Positions 10,619 to 22,769 of a DNA stretch of 64,000 bases are shown one piece after another. Position numbers and translations under genes: made by a program. Position 1 is the first letter of the stretch. Every line of letters begins with the position of its first letter. The stretch lies in assembly GCF_024139115.2 (NCBI RefSeq), contig NC_085139.1, positions 256,063,679 through 256,127,678 on the forward strand. The letters run 5' to 3'. The DNA comes from Armigeres subalbatus. Lineage: Eukaryota > Arthropoda > Insecta > Diptera > Culicidae. A model generated the notes under the pieces. That model saw only the letters and a list, made by a program, of their open reading frames with translations, was not told the origin of the DNA and made no database searches.

Positions 10619-10900
10619 CATGTGACAGATTTTAGTTCGAAAATGTATTGGAGGGTAACCACTTCTTTCGGTGGAGTTTGATCCCACGACCCCAGTACGC
10701 TAGAAGGGTCCTGAGTAGCACAACTCACACTGATTTGGTTGCAGCAACTCAAATGTGACCAAATTTGATTACATATGAGTTACTGTAACTTCTCAACAAC
10801 ATCTGTACTACTTGGGGTGTTTTCCCTACTGAGCTACAAAGGAGCTGCTTCGTATTCCGCAGCTTGACGGGTACACCACTCCGTGTGGCTCAATACCCGG
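10619..10900 (-). mobile_element. tRNA-derived SINE, minus-strand copy, split by a small MITE
   Basis: On the minus strand, A-box-like GTAGCTCAGTAGG (near 10830-10842) and a degenerate B box GGGATCAAACTCC are followed by a tail through TACCCTCCAATACATTTTCG to ATCTGTCACATG at 10619. The A and B boxes are pushed apart by an insert of about 98 bp at 10733-10830. The 5' limit is uncertain. It faces the similar plus-strand copy at 11200-11335. Confidence 0.6.
10733..10830. mobile_element. 98-bp MITE inside the SINE head
   Basis: Read on the minus strand it aligns with the left end of the element at 33754-34410 (shared TGTTG/TGTTC, CATATGT, GTCAC and GTTGCTGCAACCA), and its ends are AGTAGTACA and TTGTGCTAC. 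It is absent from the sister SINE at 11200-11335, which gives the empty arrangement. Confidence 0.55.
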
Positions 10901-11199
10901 ACTATAGACAATTAACTTTGAATAAACTGAACTCGAGTGGCGATCTCTCTTCGCTTATCTGGTCGGGTTAGGATCTGACGACCAACTGGCACGACCTTAC
11001 ACAACCCTGCTTCATCGAGTGCATTTGCTGATGAAGCAAGTCTGTAGGAGCCAGACAATACTAAATACTTATTCTACTTGGTTGGCATTGTACAAACAAT
11101 ACACGAGAGAGATATAGTTCTGAAAATAGATTGCGAGAGTTCGGCTATGTACCTGGTGCTTAGATTTTTTTTCATCAGTACCCGCTACGCTGTCGGGGA

Positions 11200-11335
11200 C
11201 GACGAGAGGTCCTTCATATCTTAGTAGGAAAAGCACCTGTCTAGCATACTGGGGTTGTGCGATCAAATCCCACCGAAGGAAGTGTTTACCCTCCAATACA
11301 TTTTTCGAACTAAATCTGTCACATGTTGTGTATAT
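11200..11335 (+). mobile_element. tRNA-derived SINE, plus-strand copy
   Basis: It reads GAGGTCCTTCATATCTTAGT, AAAAGCACC, GCGATCAAATCCCACC, TACCCTCCAATACATTTTTC and ends at TCTGTCACATG. It is the inverted counterpart of 10619-10900. It lies just downstream of the EPG5 stop, probably in or next to the 3' UTR. Confidence 0.6.
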
Positions 11336-11404
11336 GCATAAATCGAGTTTCAGGCATAGTAATAAAACACTAACCAAGAGAATAAATTCAATCCATGTAT
11401 GTAC

Positions 11405-14400
11405 TTACTTTGATGTGTGCTCGCTCTGCGACTGCAACGAAACTACCACCTCTCCAACCAAATTTCTCGCCTCGAACTCCCTGTCCTTGACGGACTTCAG
11501 TTGCAGTAGAACCGTTTCCACCACGTTGAACAGCCCCAGAACCGCATTGTGAAATGCTTGCACTCCCTGTTTCGTTCCCAGCAGTTTCTGGTACTTGGCC
11601 CCGCAAGAGTTCAACAACCGCACCGTGGTCCGCACGTAGAGTATCCGCTTGGCTTGAACTTGCGACTGCAGGGACGTCGATTCGAGCGGATTCCCAGCGT
11701 TGAATTTCATCGAAGATGCCACTTGTAGTAGATCCAGAACGGCACTGTCCACAACCTCACCCTCGGACGGCATCTTGAGGACGACGGACGGTTCGGCTGA
11801 CAGCACGAACCAATCCAACACAGCCTCAACGCCTTGGTACTCGAGCATGTGCCACGGGTAGTTGCACGCGTCTTGCAGTAGCGTGACGATTTTGAGTCCC
11901 TCGCGTGCGTTCGGTTCGTAGGATATCTTGATGAAGATCATCAGTAGCGAGGACAGCATTTGATAGCGCAGTTGATAGTCCCAGGATTGGATGTTCTGCT
12001 GTAGCCACGGAGTCCACGCAATGCGGATGAAAATATGTCCGACGAACATGTGCGCTTCCGGAATGAACTGCTGAAGGATTCTGCTGAAGCCGGTGATGTG
12101 GACAGGTGCCGGTCGGAAACGATCCCACGCCAGGTTCATCAGATTCGTGTGAATGGGAACAGCTACGAAGCGCGGCAATGCCGGATGAGCAAAATTCAAC
12201 TCGTACCAGTAGAACAGATGCCCAAGGAGCGCACTACTAGACGGAAATGTATCCAACAGATACTGAAGACAGTGTTCGAACACTTTGACCATGCGGAATG
12301 CGGAATCGGCGTGCAGTTCGCTCCACGGCGGAAGAATCGTGCTGTCACTGGCGATCTGCTGGATCCAGTTGGCCACCTGCTTCTGGCCTTTCATGTTCTG
12401 CGGGAAGTACGGGGTTAGCCATGGGGAGAACATGTTGCACAACGATGGCCACAGCCAGTTGATTACTAAAATATGCAAAATTCAGAATACTAATATCTAT
12501 TTTTTAAACAGGTAGATTTGTGGCACACTCACGTTCATCTGCAAGAACTCCGGGATAAGTGTGAACTGCTGCAACGACAGCTCCATGCCCCACCGATCCC
12601 AACAATAGCGACAGCACTTCGCAGTAGTCGCTATGCATCGGGTACAGCCCATGCAGACCGTGGTTCAGCCGTTCCTGCTGGAAGTGTTGGGTTAGCAGAA
12701 CCGTGGTATCGATGAGATCTTTGTACGAAAGGATATTTTGTTTGGTGGCAAAACTCCGAAACTCTTCTTTGATCGCCACCAGTCCGAGACCGAACGTTAA
12801 GGGCTGACAACTGACGCGGCGTCGCATAGAGTTGAGCAGATCGAGCAGAACCTGAGGCATAATCTTTTTCCGCGAACAAGCGGTCAAACTCATTTGCAGA
12901 ATATCTCCGTAGTGCTCCGGGAAGTCGTACTCGAACAAGTGTAGCAGGTGTCGCTGCAGAAGCTGTTGAAATCCGGTTAAAGTTGTTAGAACAAGATTTG
13001 AATGAATTCTACTCACGTCCTGGATCAACACGGCGTTTTTCTGATTCCATCCCTCCAGTCCTCCAAGAATCAGCTCCACCAGCCGCTTGACGTCCACCAG
13101 TTTGGGTCTGTAGCGATTCATCCAGCTGACGATGTCAAACTTGGACAGCATGACGAACAGCACCTGGGTGTCGTGCCGTTTGATGTGCGAGTCGATTACA
13201 AACTCATACATCCGCAAGAAATATTGGGGCGGACAGCTGGCCGGAACCAGTAGCTCCGACAGCAGATTGATCATATCCGGACGTTTCAGGGCAATGTTTA
13301 GCAGCTTGATGCCTTCGTCGTTTTGGTTCTCCTGCATGAAAAACTGCAAGTGCCAAACAAAATATCGAATTAGCAGTCGTAGGACTTTAATATTATTGAC
13401 ATAAGACTTGAATTATGAGACAGCAAAACGAATATGTAATATAACAATAAAAATAAATAAGAAATGGCCGTACCCAACCCGAACTCGAAACCCGACCATT
13501 TCTAAACGAAGAAAGAAGAAAGGAGGAACAAGAAAGAAAAATAGGTAGATGGAAGAACGAAGAAGAAAAAAAAAGGGAAAAAGGAAGAAAGAGAAAGGTG
13601 AAACAAAGAAGAAATGAAAAAAGTAAGGAGGAATATGAATCAAGATCGAAGAAGGAAGAATGGAGAAAAAAGGAAGATGGAAAAAGAAGAACGGAAGAAG
13701 CAAGAAAGAAAAAAAGGAAGAATGAAGAACAAAGAAGGGTGAAAGAAGATAAAAAAGGAAGAAGGAAGAAGGGTGAAGGAAGAAAAATAAGAAATATGTA
13801 AAAAAGAAGAAAAAAATGAAAAATAAAAAAGAAAAAAGCAAGAAAAGAAAGGAAAAATGACAAACGAAGAAGGAAGAAAGAAGTTGTTCTTCCTCCTTCC
13901 TTCTTCTTTTTTTCCATTTTCCTACTTTTTTTATTCAGTCTTCCACTGAAAAAAAAGTAGGAAAATGGAAAAAAGAAGAAGGAAGGAGGAAGAACAACGG
14001 AGAAGATAAAAGAAAGAAGGAAAAGGAAGATGAAAGAATGAAGAAGGAAAAAGGAAGAAGAAAGGAGAGAGATGAAAGAAAAATGAAGGACGTCAAAAAT
14101 AAGGAAGAACGAAAAATAAAGAAAAAAGAAGGAAGAAAAAAAGGAATATGGAGGAGGAAAGAAGGAGGAAGAAAGAAAGGAAGAAGAACGAAGAAATTTT
14201 ACAGAAATAGGAAAACTAAGATGAAATACAAACGACAAAAGAAGAAAAAAGGAAGAGGAGAGAGATGGAAGAATTGAAAAAGGAGGGAGAAATAAGGAAG
14301 AATGAAAATTAGGAAGAAAGAAATAAGAAGGAAGAAAAGACTTCTTACTTCTCATTCAGCCTAATGACCTTTTGTCCTAATGATCATTCTAATGGCCTAA

Positions 14401-17400
14401 CACCATCTAATTTTATTACCAAACAATTATACGAATTCAAACTTACCCCAAGCTGACTGATCCCCAGCGAGCAGACCTCCTTGGTGAGCGGGCACAGTTG
14501 GTTGTAGTCGTTCATGCTGGCGACGAATTCGTAGAACAACGTTGATCCCACTTTGTTCAACTTGACGCAGACATTCGCCTCTCCACCCAGTTTGCACTCC
14601 CGGTACGCGTCCACTATTTGCCGAAGGAAGGCATCGATTCGTACGGATGCCATAATGACCCGATCCGAAAGTCTGCTCTCCCGTTGCAACAGAGAGTCGT
14701 GTGCCGAACGGTTCTCGGAGAGCACGCCACTTAGGTTTTTGTCTAGTTTGGAGACCTTGTACCGTACGAGGACCTTTCGGGGTTCGGTGCAACTGATGGA
14801 ACAGCTGACGTCTTTGTAGAGGGATTTGTCCTCTGTGATGTAGAGTTTTGGCACTTGCTCAAGGTAGTAAGAGTCCAACAGTAGATGTTCGTTGTACATG
14901 ACGTGGAATTCTTTGCGAGCATACGAATCCAGCAAGGAGAAGTCCGATTTGAGGGTGGAAATTAGGGAGTTTGACGACTGGGATACGAATTTGACTGGAG
15001 GAACGAGGGGTGTAGGCTTGAACAGGCGTGGAGCAGGTGCTGGTGCATCGTACGCCTCAAGTCGTTTGAAGATTGATTGCTTAACATCGTGCAAATCCGT
15101 TACGCTAACACTGGAAGCGAGTGATCTTGCCGGAGAGTTGGGTACGATGGTGACGACTTCTGGTTTGTATCGGTAGCAGAGTTTTTGCCAAGCATCTGCG
15201 AGATCACGATGGTCGGAACGGATGCCCCGGTGGTCTATAAAGTCCGTCCAATGGTCACGATTTCCACGAAAGATCGAAGCCAATCTATGGCAGTCGAACT
15301 GCGGCGGAAGCCCCATGACCTGTACTCGGATCTTGTTCAACTGGGTGTCTTCTAACCAGAGTTGGAAGGTTTTGAATAAACGGGTGCAGTGGTTATAGAA
15401 GGAACGCTGTCTTTCATCACTTTCGCCAACGGAAGCCGAATTGTAGTAGCATTCGGCATCGTAAAGCTGCTTTTTAATGCGCTTCATCAGGCCGACGTTG
15501 TACTCGTAGAAGCGATCTGCTACGCCGTAGCAGTTGACGAATCGTTCTTCATCCGGAGAGAGCGGAATCCGTGATAGATAGAGGGTGAAGAAGAGTTGAC
15601 ACACGATCGGGTACATGAAGTTATTGATGGTGCAGTTCGCCACGAGGTTTGCCAATTTGAAGATGGTAAGCGACGAGGGCGGAAAGGAAGGATACCCGAG
15701 AATAGAGGTTGCCTTTTTAACAGCTGTATCCAGGGAGAGTGTCGGTGAACTGGGAAGACCTATTCCTCGAATCACTTCGTGCCAGATACGGGACTGTATT
15801 TCCGTGAGCTCGTACTCCAATTCCAGAGTGAAAATCGACAGAAAAACAGTGGCCGGGGATGGAGTATTAAACAGGTCGTTTGGACTAGAGGCCAGCAAGT
15901 TGAGCAATCCTGTGGGTTTGGACGCTTTGATGTCCTCAAAACGCTAGAAGAAATGCGTGCATTGAAATCATGAACAATGATCGTTACATAACCAGACTTA
16001 CCGAGTAATAAGGCCGAAAGAATTCCTTCATCGAATGCCAAGCATCCGGAAATTGGTAAGCGACCCCCAGCATGGCATCCAGCAATCCGAGAACCGCTGG
16101 ATCCTTGGTCCAATTCGGCAACTCCGTAAGGCACTGCAGCCAAATGTTAATCAACAACGTAGGCGATCCCAGTCCGTAGCGAACGTAGTTGATGATTTGC
16201 GAGAGGATCATACATTTGAGCATCTCTGTAACTGGATTGCTGGTCTCCGGTCGAAATTGGTCTTTAGTGAAGCGCGCGTAATATTTGTCCGCTGCCATCA
16301 AACTAATGATAATGGATTTGAAGGATTCGCAACGACTCAAACTATCAGGACACTCGAGGAACAGAGGCGTGATGAGTTGCAGACATCGAACGACCACCAT
16401 GTACCGGTGATCGTTCAACAATAAGCGGATTTGTTCTAACCCTTTGTGGCAGATTTGCGGCACTGAATGGCCCCATGTGCTGATGAGAATTGCCAAATAG
16501 ATCGCAAGAGGACGATTCTCGGTCACCCCTTGGTAGATCTGTTGAGCGCGTTCCAGTTCAAGTACGTGGCGCAAAATCAGTGCCGGGTTCTTCATCATCC
16601 CGTTGATGATCTCGACACTCTGGTCCATGCAGTGGAGCCGCAGTAGACTGATCATGTTCCAACACCAGGCCAGGAATTGATCCTGCGCGGCTTTGTTCTT
16701 TATCAGGCTGCTTACCGAGGCGACCAGACCCTGTGGGTTTCCGAGAAGTTCTGGAACGTGTTTGCTGTAGACTTCCGTAATGAGGCATGCTATTCGAACG
16801 TGTATGTCGTGGGGTAGGAACAGCTCGTTGTTTCTGAAATTGTCGATAAGTTAAGGAGTAGAATGTGAATCTAATAGCAGGGTACTCACTGGTCGAAATT
16901 GTAGTTCAAATGGATCAGGATCACTCGTGCAGTTGAACTTTGAATGGCGTCGAAACCATAGTTTAGTAACCAGTTTGCAAGCAGCTCAAAGTCGTCCCAC
17001 TGCGGCCGCCAGCGATTCAACGGCAGTGCTTTGAACACGTACATTGCCGATTGGTCTGCTTGTGTTACATCCTGTTTCAACGACTGCAGCAAACTGGACA
17101 CCAACGCAGGATGCTTGGACACGATATTGTACAATAAATCCTTGACCGCTTTGTAGCAGAAGTCTTTGGTATATTCGTTTAGATAACCGATCTAATTTGA
17201 TAAACAAGTTTTAGTTGAACAAAACGTCATGAAATTCACGTTGAGATACTCACATCAAACAGGTTCAACGCGATCGTCTGTATAAACTCGATGTCGCAAA
17301 TCTCCCTAGCGAGCGCCATGTTGGAAAACACCTGCAGCAAATAGTACAGATCCTCCGAAGGCATCCCTACTAAACCATTTCGGAATTTCTCCTTCTGATG

Positions 17401-19765
17401 CTCACCAACGCAAAGTTCGCGAAAGTCCTTATCGACTGCCGTGATCAACTCCTCGTTGAACTCGTCCAAGTACAGGCAGTAATATAATTTCCACAGCGCA
17501 TCCACACTTAGCTGATCGAAGGGAAACCCCGTCAGGTACTGCCATGTACCGATCTTCCGCGATCGAAAGATGTACTGCGCTGCACGTACCACAAACATAT
17601 CCAACTCCAAACAAATTCGTGCGCTTTCGTAACTATCCACCACTACGTTGATATCCCTCGTCCGTTCCAGCAATATCCGATACAAATCACTCACGTAGAA
17701 CACGGTGTGCTTTATCAGTCGCGCCAACCTCTTGGCAAACTGACGATATCGATCTGAATCGTATGTCACCAACCCATTCCCCAGCAACTCCACGAAGACG
17801 TTTCCGAACGCGATCGACTTCAACAGATGCGTACCTCGTATCAGCTCTTCGTCCAACCGCAGACTGCCATCCAACCTACAATCCACCGTCGCCAAGGCGC
17901 GAAAAACTTTCCCAAACGGCACTTGATCGATCAACGCCACCAGATCCGCCTCCTTGAGCTCGGATATGGAGTCCGAGCCGGAACAGTCTTCCCCGTCGCT
18001 ATCCACGATCGCCCACATTTCCTCCTGAACGACGTCAATCGAACGGTTCATGTCCAGTTTCAGCTTTTCCAGAAACTCGTTTCGCTTCCTTATCGGCAGC
18101 AGCAACCGGGCCATTACCACCAGAATGTGTTGAAATTCCAAGCTGCCCCATTGTAGGTCTCCCTCGGTGGGCAGCTGTACCAGCGCGGTGGCCCAGTTTG
18201 CGATCCCGCTCGGACTTCGCAGAACGTGAAACAGTACAAACAGATGATCCTGCCCGGTTGCGATGCGTAGTTGGGTGGCAACCAACTTCACCGTCCAGCT
18301 ACGAACGTCCGACAGGAAGCGCTTGTCGGTGATGCCTTTGCGGAGGAATGCGAACAGAATGGAGATGCATAGGCGGAGCTCTCCAATGGCGGCGGCCAGT
18401 TGGGTCGGATCAAACGTAGGCATCAAAATTACGGGCGCATCGGGCGGAAGATTGCTAAACATTGGGTGCAGGTTTAGGGTTTCGTAGATTTTCTGTTCGA
18501 TTTTTATTCGAGTTGCATCCACATCGTACGTGGATTGGTTGCATTGGAAGCACGACTGCTTCATCAGATCCTTTAGATTGGAGCTGAACTCTTTCAGAGT
18601 GGATTGCTGGAGGACGGCAACACTATGGAATGGGTAAAATATTATTTTCAGCACACGAACAAGAAATCCTAACTTTCAAAACTAATTTGTTCTGAGTAAG
18701 ATTAAATTACGAACCAAAAAGGTTTTATGAAGCATAATCGACTAAATAGTACAAACTGTGACTCACCTTCCCTGACAGCTCGCCCGCAGTAAATTCCCAT
18801 CACCGCAGGTATTCGTCCCGGTGAAAGTTTGGTCCCGCGTTATCCACAGCTCGGTGGCCAGTACTTTGCACTTCCGACGCAAGGCGTCAAATTCCAACAT
18901 GTTTAGGCTCAAATCGGCCCTAGCCTTGGCGTAACGCCTTAGCAGCTGGTACAGCGGGTGGTTCGTGCACTGGTCACTCTGGTCCAGCTCGCGTGCCAGA
19001 AACTCCGCTTCGAATGACTCCGCCAGCGCCATTTCACCGTCCACACGATAGAATTGTGCCAACTGCTCCCGACTCAGCGGTAGCATCGATTTCGCGGGAC
19101 TGTGAACCACATCGAGGGTGGCCGTTTCTTTGATCCTCATTTCCTGAAGATTCGGATACAGCGCTGCGACCGCTACGGGCTGTTTAATATAATTGGTTTC
19201 TGGAGCGAGTTCAACGGCGGATGCCCCCGCTTCAAATAATGGAGCCGACGGAGCAATCGCTTCTACAGATGCAAGTCCATCTTCGCTACTCGTCAAATTG
19301 CGTTCTTCAGCTTCGGCTGCGTCGTCGTAAACTTCTTCCACATGCACAGCGACAGCCACTGGAGCTTCTTCCGAGGTGGACGTACTAGGAAAATCGATAT
19401 CGACCGCGGGTTCACCGAGGTCTGCATCTTCCTCATCGTCGAGGGCATCGACTGGAACGTCTGGCAGAACTAATGGTTTTAGTTTGCTCTTAATTCGATG
19501 CTAGCGCGATAAGTCAAGAAAACAGGTAATATTTATTATTTTGAAAGAAGTAGGATATAATTAAATAACATATTTACAAAATGCAACGGAAAAACGATTG
19601 AATGGATTAATAATTCTGGGAAGCGTTGGAGAATCATCAAACGACATTCATGTCGAGATTGCAAGGAAGCCTTTGTAATGCGCACTAATTCTACGTAACA
19701 TGTTGTGATTGTAAATACGCTAATGGCCACTTTACCTTTGTTTTGGACTTCTCTAGCGTTGCCAT
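11405..19765 (-). CDS. Epg5: ectopic P granules protein 5 homolog (EPG5), nine coding exons
   Basis: EPG5 tethers autophagosomes to late endosomes and lysosomes as a Rab7 and LC3/Atg8 effector, promoting their fusion. My exon model: 19765-19736, 19500-18767, 18622-17254, 17191-16890, 16833-16002, 15943-14447, 13343-13017, 12962-12533, 12465-11405. All junctions are GT-AG and all phases join, giving 2,193 residues; human EPG5 is about 2,580. The call rests on remembered resemblance to human EPG5: a basic N-terminus, LYPNL near residue 150, [20 protein letters not shown] near residue 380, then [15 protein letters not shown] and [10 protein letters not shown]. No catalytic domain or membrane segment is expected. 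The start codon has a good context (GCGAAATGG) and ends exon 1 after ten codons. The last codon TAA lies inside a perfect donor consensus (GTAAGT), so a further small exon cannot be excluded. Confidence 0.92.
12963..13016 (-). other. 54-nt stop-free intron in EPG5
   Basis: Donor GTGAGTAG and acceptor TTTCAACAG bound a 54-nt segment with no stop and a length divisible by three, so splicing or retention both keep the frame. I treat it as an intron because both sites are strong and the 18 encoded residues look unlike the flanking protein. Confidence 0.7.
13504..14345 (+). repeat. polypurine (GA-rich) tract in an EPG5 intron
   Basis: About 840 bp almost entirely A and G on the plus strand (GAAGAAAGGAGG-type units), filling most of the 1.1-kb intron 13344-14446. 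It has no regular period. Long reading frames of Phe, Ser and Leu on the opposite strand are a composition artefact. The EPG5 transcript reads it as a polypyrimidine tract. Confidence 0.9.
13883..13998. repeat. long near-perfect hairpin inside the polypurine tract
   Basis: Arms 13883-13931 and 13950-13998 are complementary over about 49 bp with one length difference in a T run, and inner pairing TTCAGT/ACTGAA closes a loop of about five bases. Within this island the strand bias flips to polypyrimidine and back. Confidence 0.85.
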
Positions 19766-20810
19766 TTCGCTGTCGTCTAGGTTTCCTTGAAGGATTTTTA
19801 ATTTTGTCGCTGGGTAAAATTCCGATATCACTTGACCGTCCCGTTAGAAGAGGCTTCGTTAATCTTCCATTTTTCTCAGCTCAGTATGCGTGCAGCAATA
19901 TAAAACTGTGTCCGCTTATCTTTTATATTTATTTGTGATGATTCACCAATCTGCACTGGGCAAACACTGTGAACGCAAGAAGGATCAAATTACGCCATAA
20001 CTGCTACAATGTTTCAATCCAAATAAAAAAAACGAAATAACCAAAATCACCACTTCGAATGCTGAATATGAATGAAAGGAAATCTTTTCTTGATCGTCAG
20101 TCACTTGAAAACTCAATTAAAACATACAATGTTCTCTGAATGAGCAGCAAAAACACATTGATGCCTGCGAATGAATCCGTTCGTTTGTAGACAAAACAAT
20201 CAAGTTCTTTGTTTTGATTCTGCGCCGCCGTTTCAAGTTATGCTTTTCATTATGTCTTAACGATTGCACGGAATTAGCAAACACATAATTTGTAACCTAC
20301 ACTTAACAGTTATTAACACATATGACTACCTTTATATGATTACAGCTGTAGAATTGGTGGAATCTACAGGAAATCGCACGATATTGAATAATTCAAATCA
20401 GTATAGTAAAATAATGTTTTGTCGAACTAATAATTTTATGAATTAGACCATTTGAAATGTCCAGCCCGATTTGTAAAGTTTGCTTCTATCTGTCAAAAAC
20501 AGCTGATTTTGAGTGACGCATGTACTAAAATTTGACAAAAAGGAGTTCCCATTTGATTTTGGTATCTCAGATTTGGGGTATCTGAGAGCTTGCATGTGAG
20601 TACCTATACACTGAACAAAATTAATGGATTCGGATAAGATGGGATGTTTTGGCTCGCATTTGGGTCCTAAAATGAAGAATCGATATTCGCTTTTCTTTCG
20701 GGTAACGATGAAATTCAAGATGAAATTAATCATCCTGAACGCGTCAGTTTTTCTTTCGACTCAAAAAACGAAAGGAACAGATGAAAAATGCACACACACA
20801 CGCTGGGCTG
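19766..20810. other. EPG5 upstream region, no other gene seen
   Basis: Contains the EPG5 5' UTR and presumably its promoter. No clear TATA box or initiator could be placed, and no other gene or repeat was recognised. AT-rich and unremarkable. Confidence 0.4.
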
Positions 20811-21660
20811 CGAAATGGTGAGTTGACATCTGGGAAGGAGCGACCTACACAGCTCTGGTCCTCACAAGTTCCAATCTCACGCTTCCACGGGTCTTCCGAT
20901 GACAATTGACCGCCAGTTAAGGGTTTTTGCGTACTTAGCTAGTAGTGCAGCCTGGGCACTGTTGTAGTTCTGACATCAGCTAGAGTGAGTGGGTGCGACC
21001 AACGGGACCAAGATGAATACACAGGTAGGTGTTTCAATCTGCCCAGTTTATGGACGAGAAGAAGGCGGGGGTGAAAAATTCATTTTCGGTGCAAAACATA
21101 AACAAACCGGCTGGCTCTTCCATACTAAAATCCAAGATGGCTGAATCGTGAATTTGGCAGATTGGAACACCTAGTGGTGTATTCATCTTGAACGGGACCA
21201 TCGTCCCTAACCCCTAATCCCAAGGCGTCAAGCGACCCGTGCCGAGGGGATGCATGGCCAGGGGAGTGAAATAATAACCTTGGCCTTTAACGGAGCCTGT
21301 GGGGTACCTGGGCACCCTCCACAGTAATTGTCCCTTACCGCGTCATGCTGGGCTCTGGCGTTGTGTCCCTCTTTTCCCGAGCAACTCGTGGGACCAAAAT
21401 GGAAAAACAAGTCAATTCTTCAATTAGTGGTAGTATAATATAGTGTAGGCGACAACCCCTTCGCAAGAGGTGGGTTGTTCACACCCAAATGGTATGCCCT
21501 GTGGGCATTGTGTAAGCCCTAAATGGCCGGAACGAAGTTATGACAGAGACTCTGCGTGGATGCGTGTGCAAAAAACTTTCCAAATCTTACCCAAATGCAA
21601 TCCAAAACTAAGCGGTGTTGAACTTCATTACTAAGAAGATTTAGGAACAACATAATAAAG
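20811..21660 (+). mobile_element. probable 5' region of an R1-type LINE
   Basis: GC-richer sequence (for example CGAGGGGATGCATGGCCAGG) lying upstream, in the same orientation, of R1-like coding remnants that resume at 22770. The stretch contains a MITE at 21009-21190. The assignment rests on position and general resemblance to Aedes R1 leader sequences, so it is tentative. A minisatellite separates it from the coding part. Confidence 0.4.
21009..21190. mobile_element. 182-bp MITE with 8-bp target duplication
   Basis: Termini CAAGATGAATACAC and GTGTATTCATCTTG. The inverted repeat extends for about 35 bp through AGGTGTTCCAATCTGCC. It is flanked by AACGGGAC at 21001-21008 and 21191-21198. Confidence 0.9.
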
Positions 21661-21664
21661 ATGA

Positions 21665-22650
21665 GAAAATCCATGTTAATCCAAATTCAATCCAAATCAA
21701 ATCCAACGCAAATTCAATCCAAATCTAATTCAAATCCAATCTAAATCCAATCCAATCTAATCCAATCCAAATCTAATCCAAACTCAATTCAAATCCAATC
21801 CAAATCCAATCCAAATCCAATCCAAATCCAATCCAAATCAAATCCAACGTAAATTCAATCCAAATTCAATTCAAATCCAATCTAAATCCAATCCAAACTA
21901 ATCCAATCCAAATCTAATCCAAACTCAATTGAAATCCAATCCAAATCCAATTCAATCCAAATTTAATCCAAATCCAATCCAAATCCAATCCAAATCTAAT
22001 CCAAATCCATTCCAAATCTAATGCAAATCCAATCCAAATCCAATCCAAATCCAATCCAAATCCAATACAAATCCAATCCAAATCCAATCCAAATCCAATC
22101 CAAATCCAATACAAATCCAATGCAATCCAAATCCAATTCAAATCCAATCCAAATCCAATCCAATCCAAATCCAATTCCAATTCAAATCCAAATCCAATCC
22201 ATCCAATCCAAATCCAATCCATCCAATCCAAATCCAATTCTAATGCAAATTCAAACCAAAATCTGATCCAATACAAATCAAATTCAAAGCCAATTCAAAA
22301 TGCAATTCAAATCCATTCCAAATCAATCCAAATCAATCCAAATCAATCCAAATCCAATCCAAATCAATCCAAATCAATCCAAACCAATCCAAATCAATCC
22401 AAATCAATCCAAATCAATCCAAATCAATCCAAATCAATCCAAATCAATCCAAATCAATCCAAATCAATCCAAATCCAATCCAAATCAATCCAAACCAATC
22501 CAAATCAATCCAAATCCAATCCAAATCAATCCAAATCAATCCAAATCAATCCAAATCCAATCCAAATCCAATCCAATCCAAATCCAATTCAAATCCAATC
22601 CAAATCCAATCCAATCCAAATCCAATTCCAATTCAAATCCAATCCATTCA
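21665..22650 (+). repeat. CCAAATCCAAT / CCAAATCAAT minisatellite
   Basis: About 1 kb of tandem units of 10 to 12 bp (AATCCAAATCC, with a block of AATCCAAATC around 22320-22500). It lies between the presumed leader and the coding remnants of the R1 LINE. Reading frames through it (QSKSNPNP on one strand, DWIWIGF on the other) are repeat artefacts. Confidence 0.95.
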
Positions 22651-22769
22651 CCCAAAAAACAAAACTGACAAATAATTAATTATTGTATAAAATCTGGGCA
22701 TATACAATTCTGTAAGCTTTTTATACAAATATTGTATTAAAGTAATACAAATCTGTATTATTTTAACAC

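Noticed and set aside
13393..14355. Long open frame on the minus strand (320 codons of Phe, Ser, Leu)
   Set aside because: It is the complement of the polypurine intron tract; composition alone removes stop codons.
21914..22668. Open frames through the CCAAATCCAAT array on both strands
   Set aside because: The encoded repeats simply reflect the minisatellite unit.
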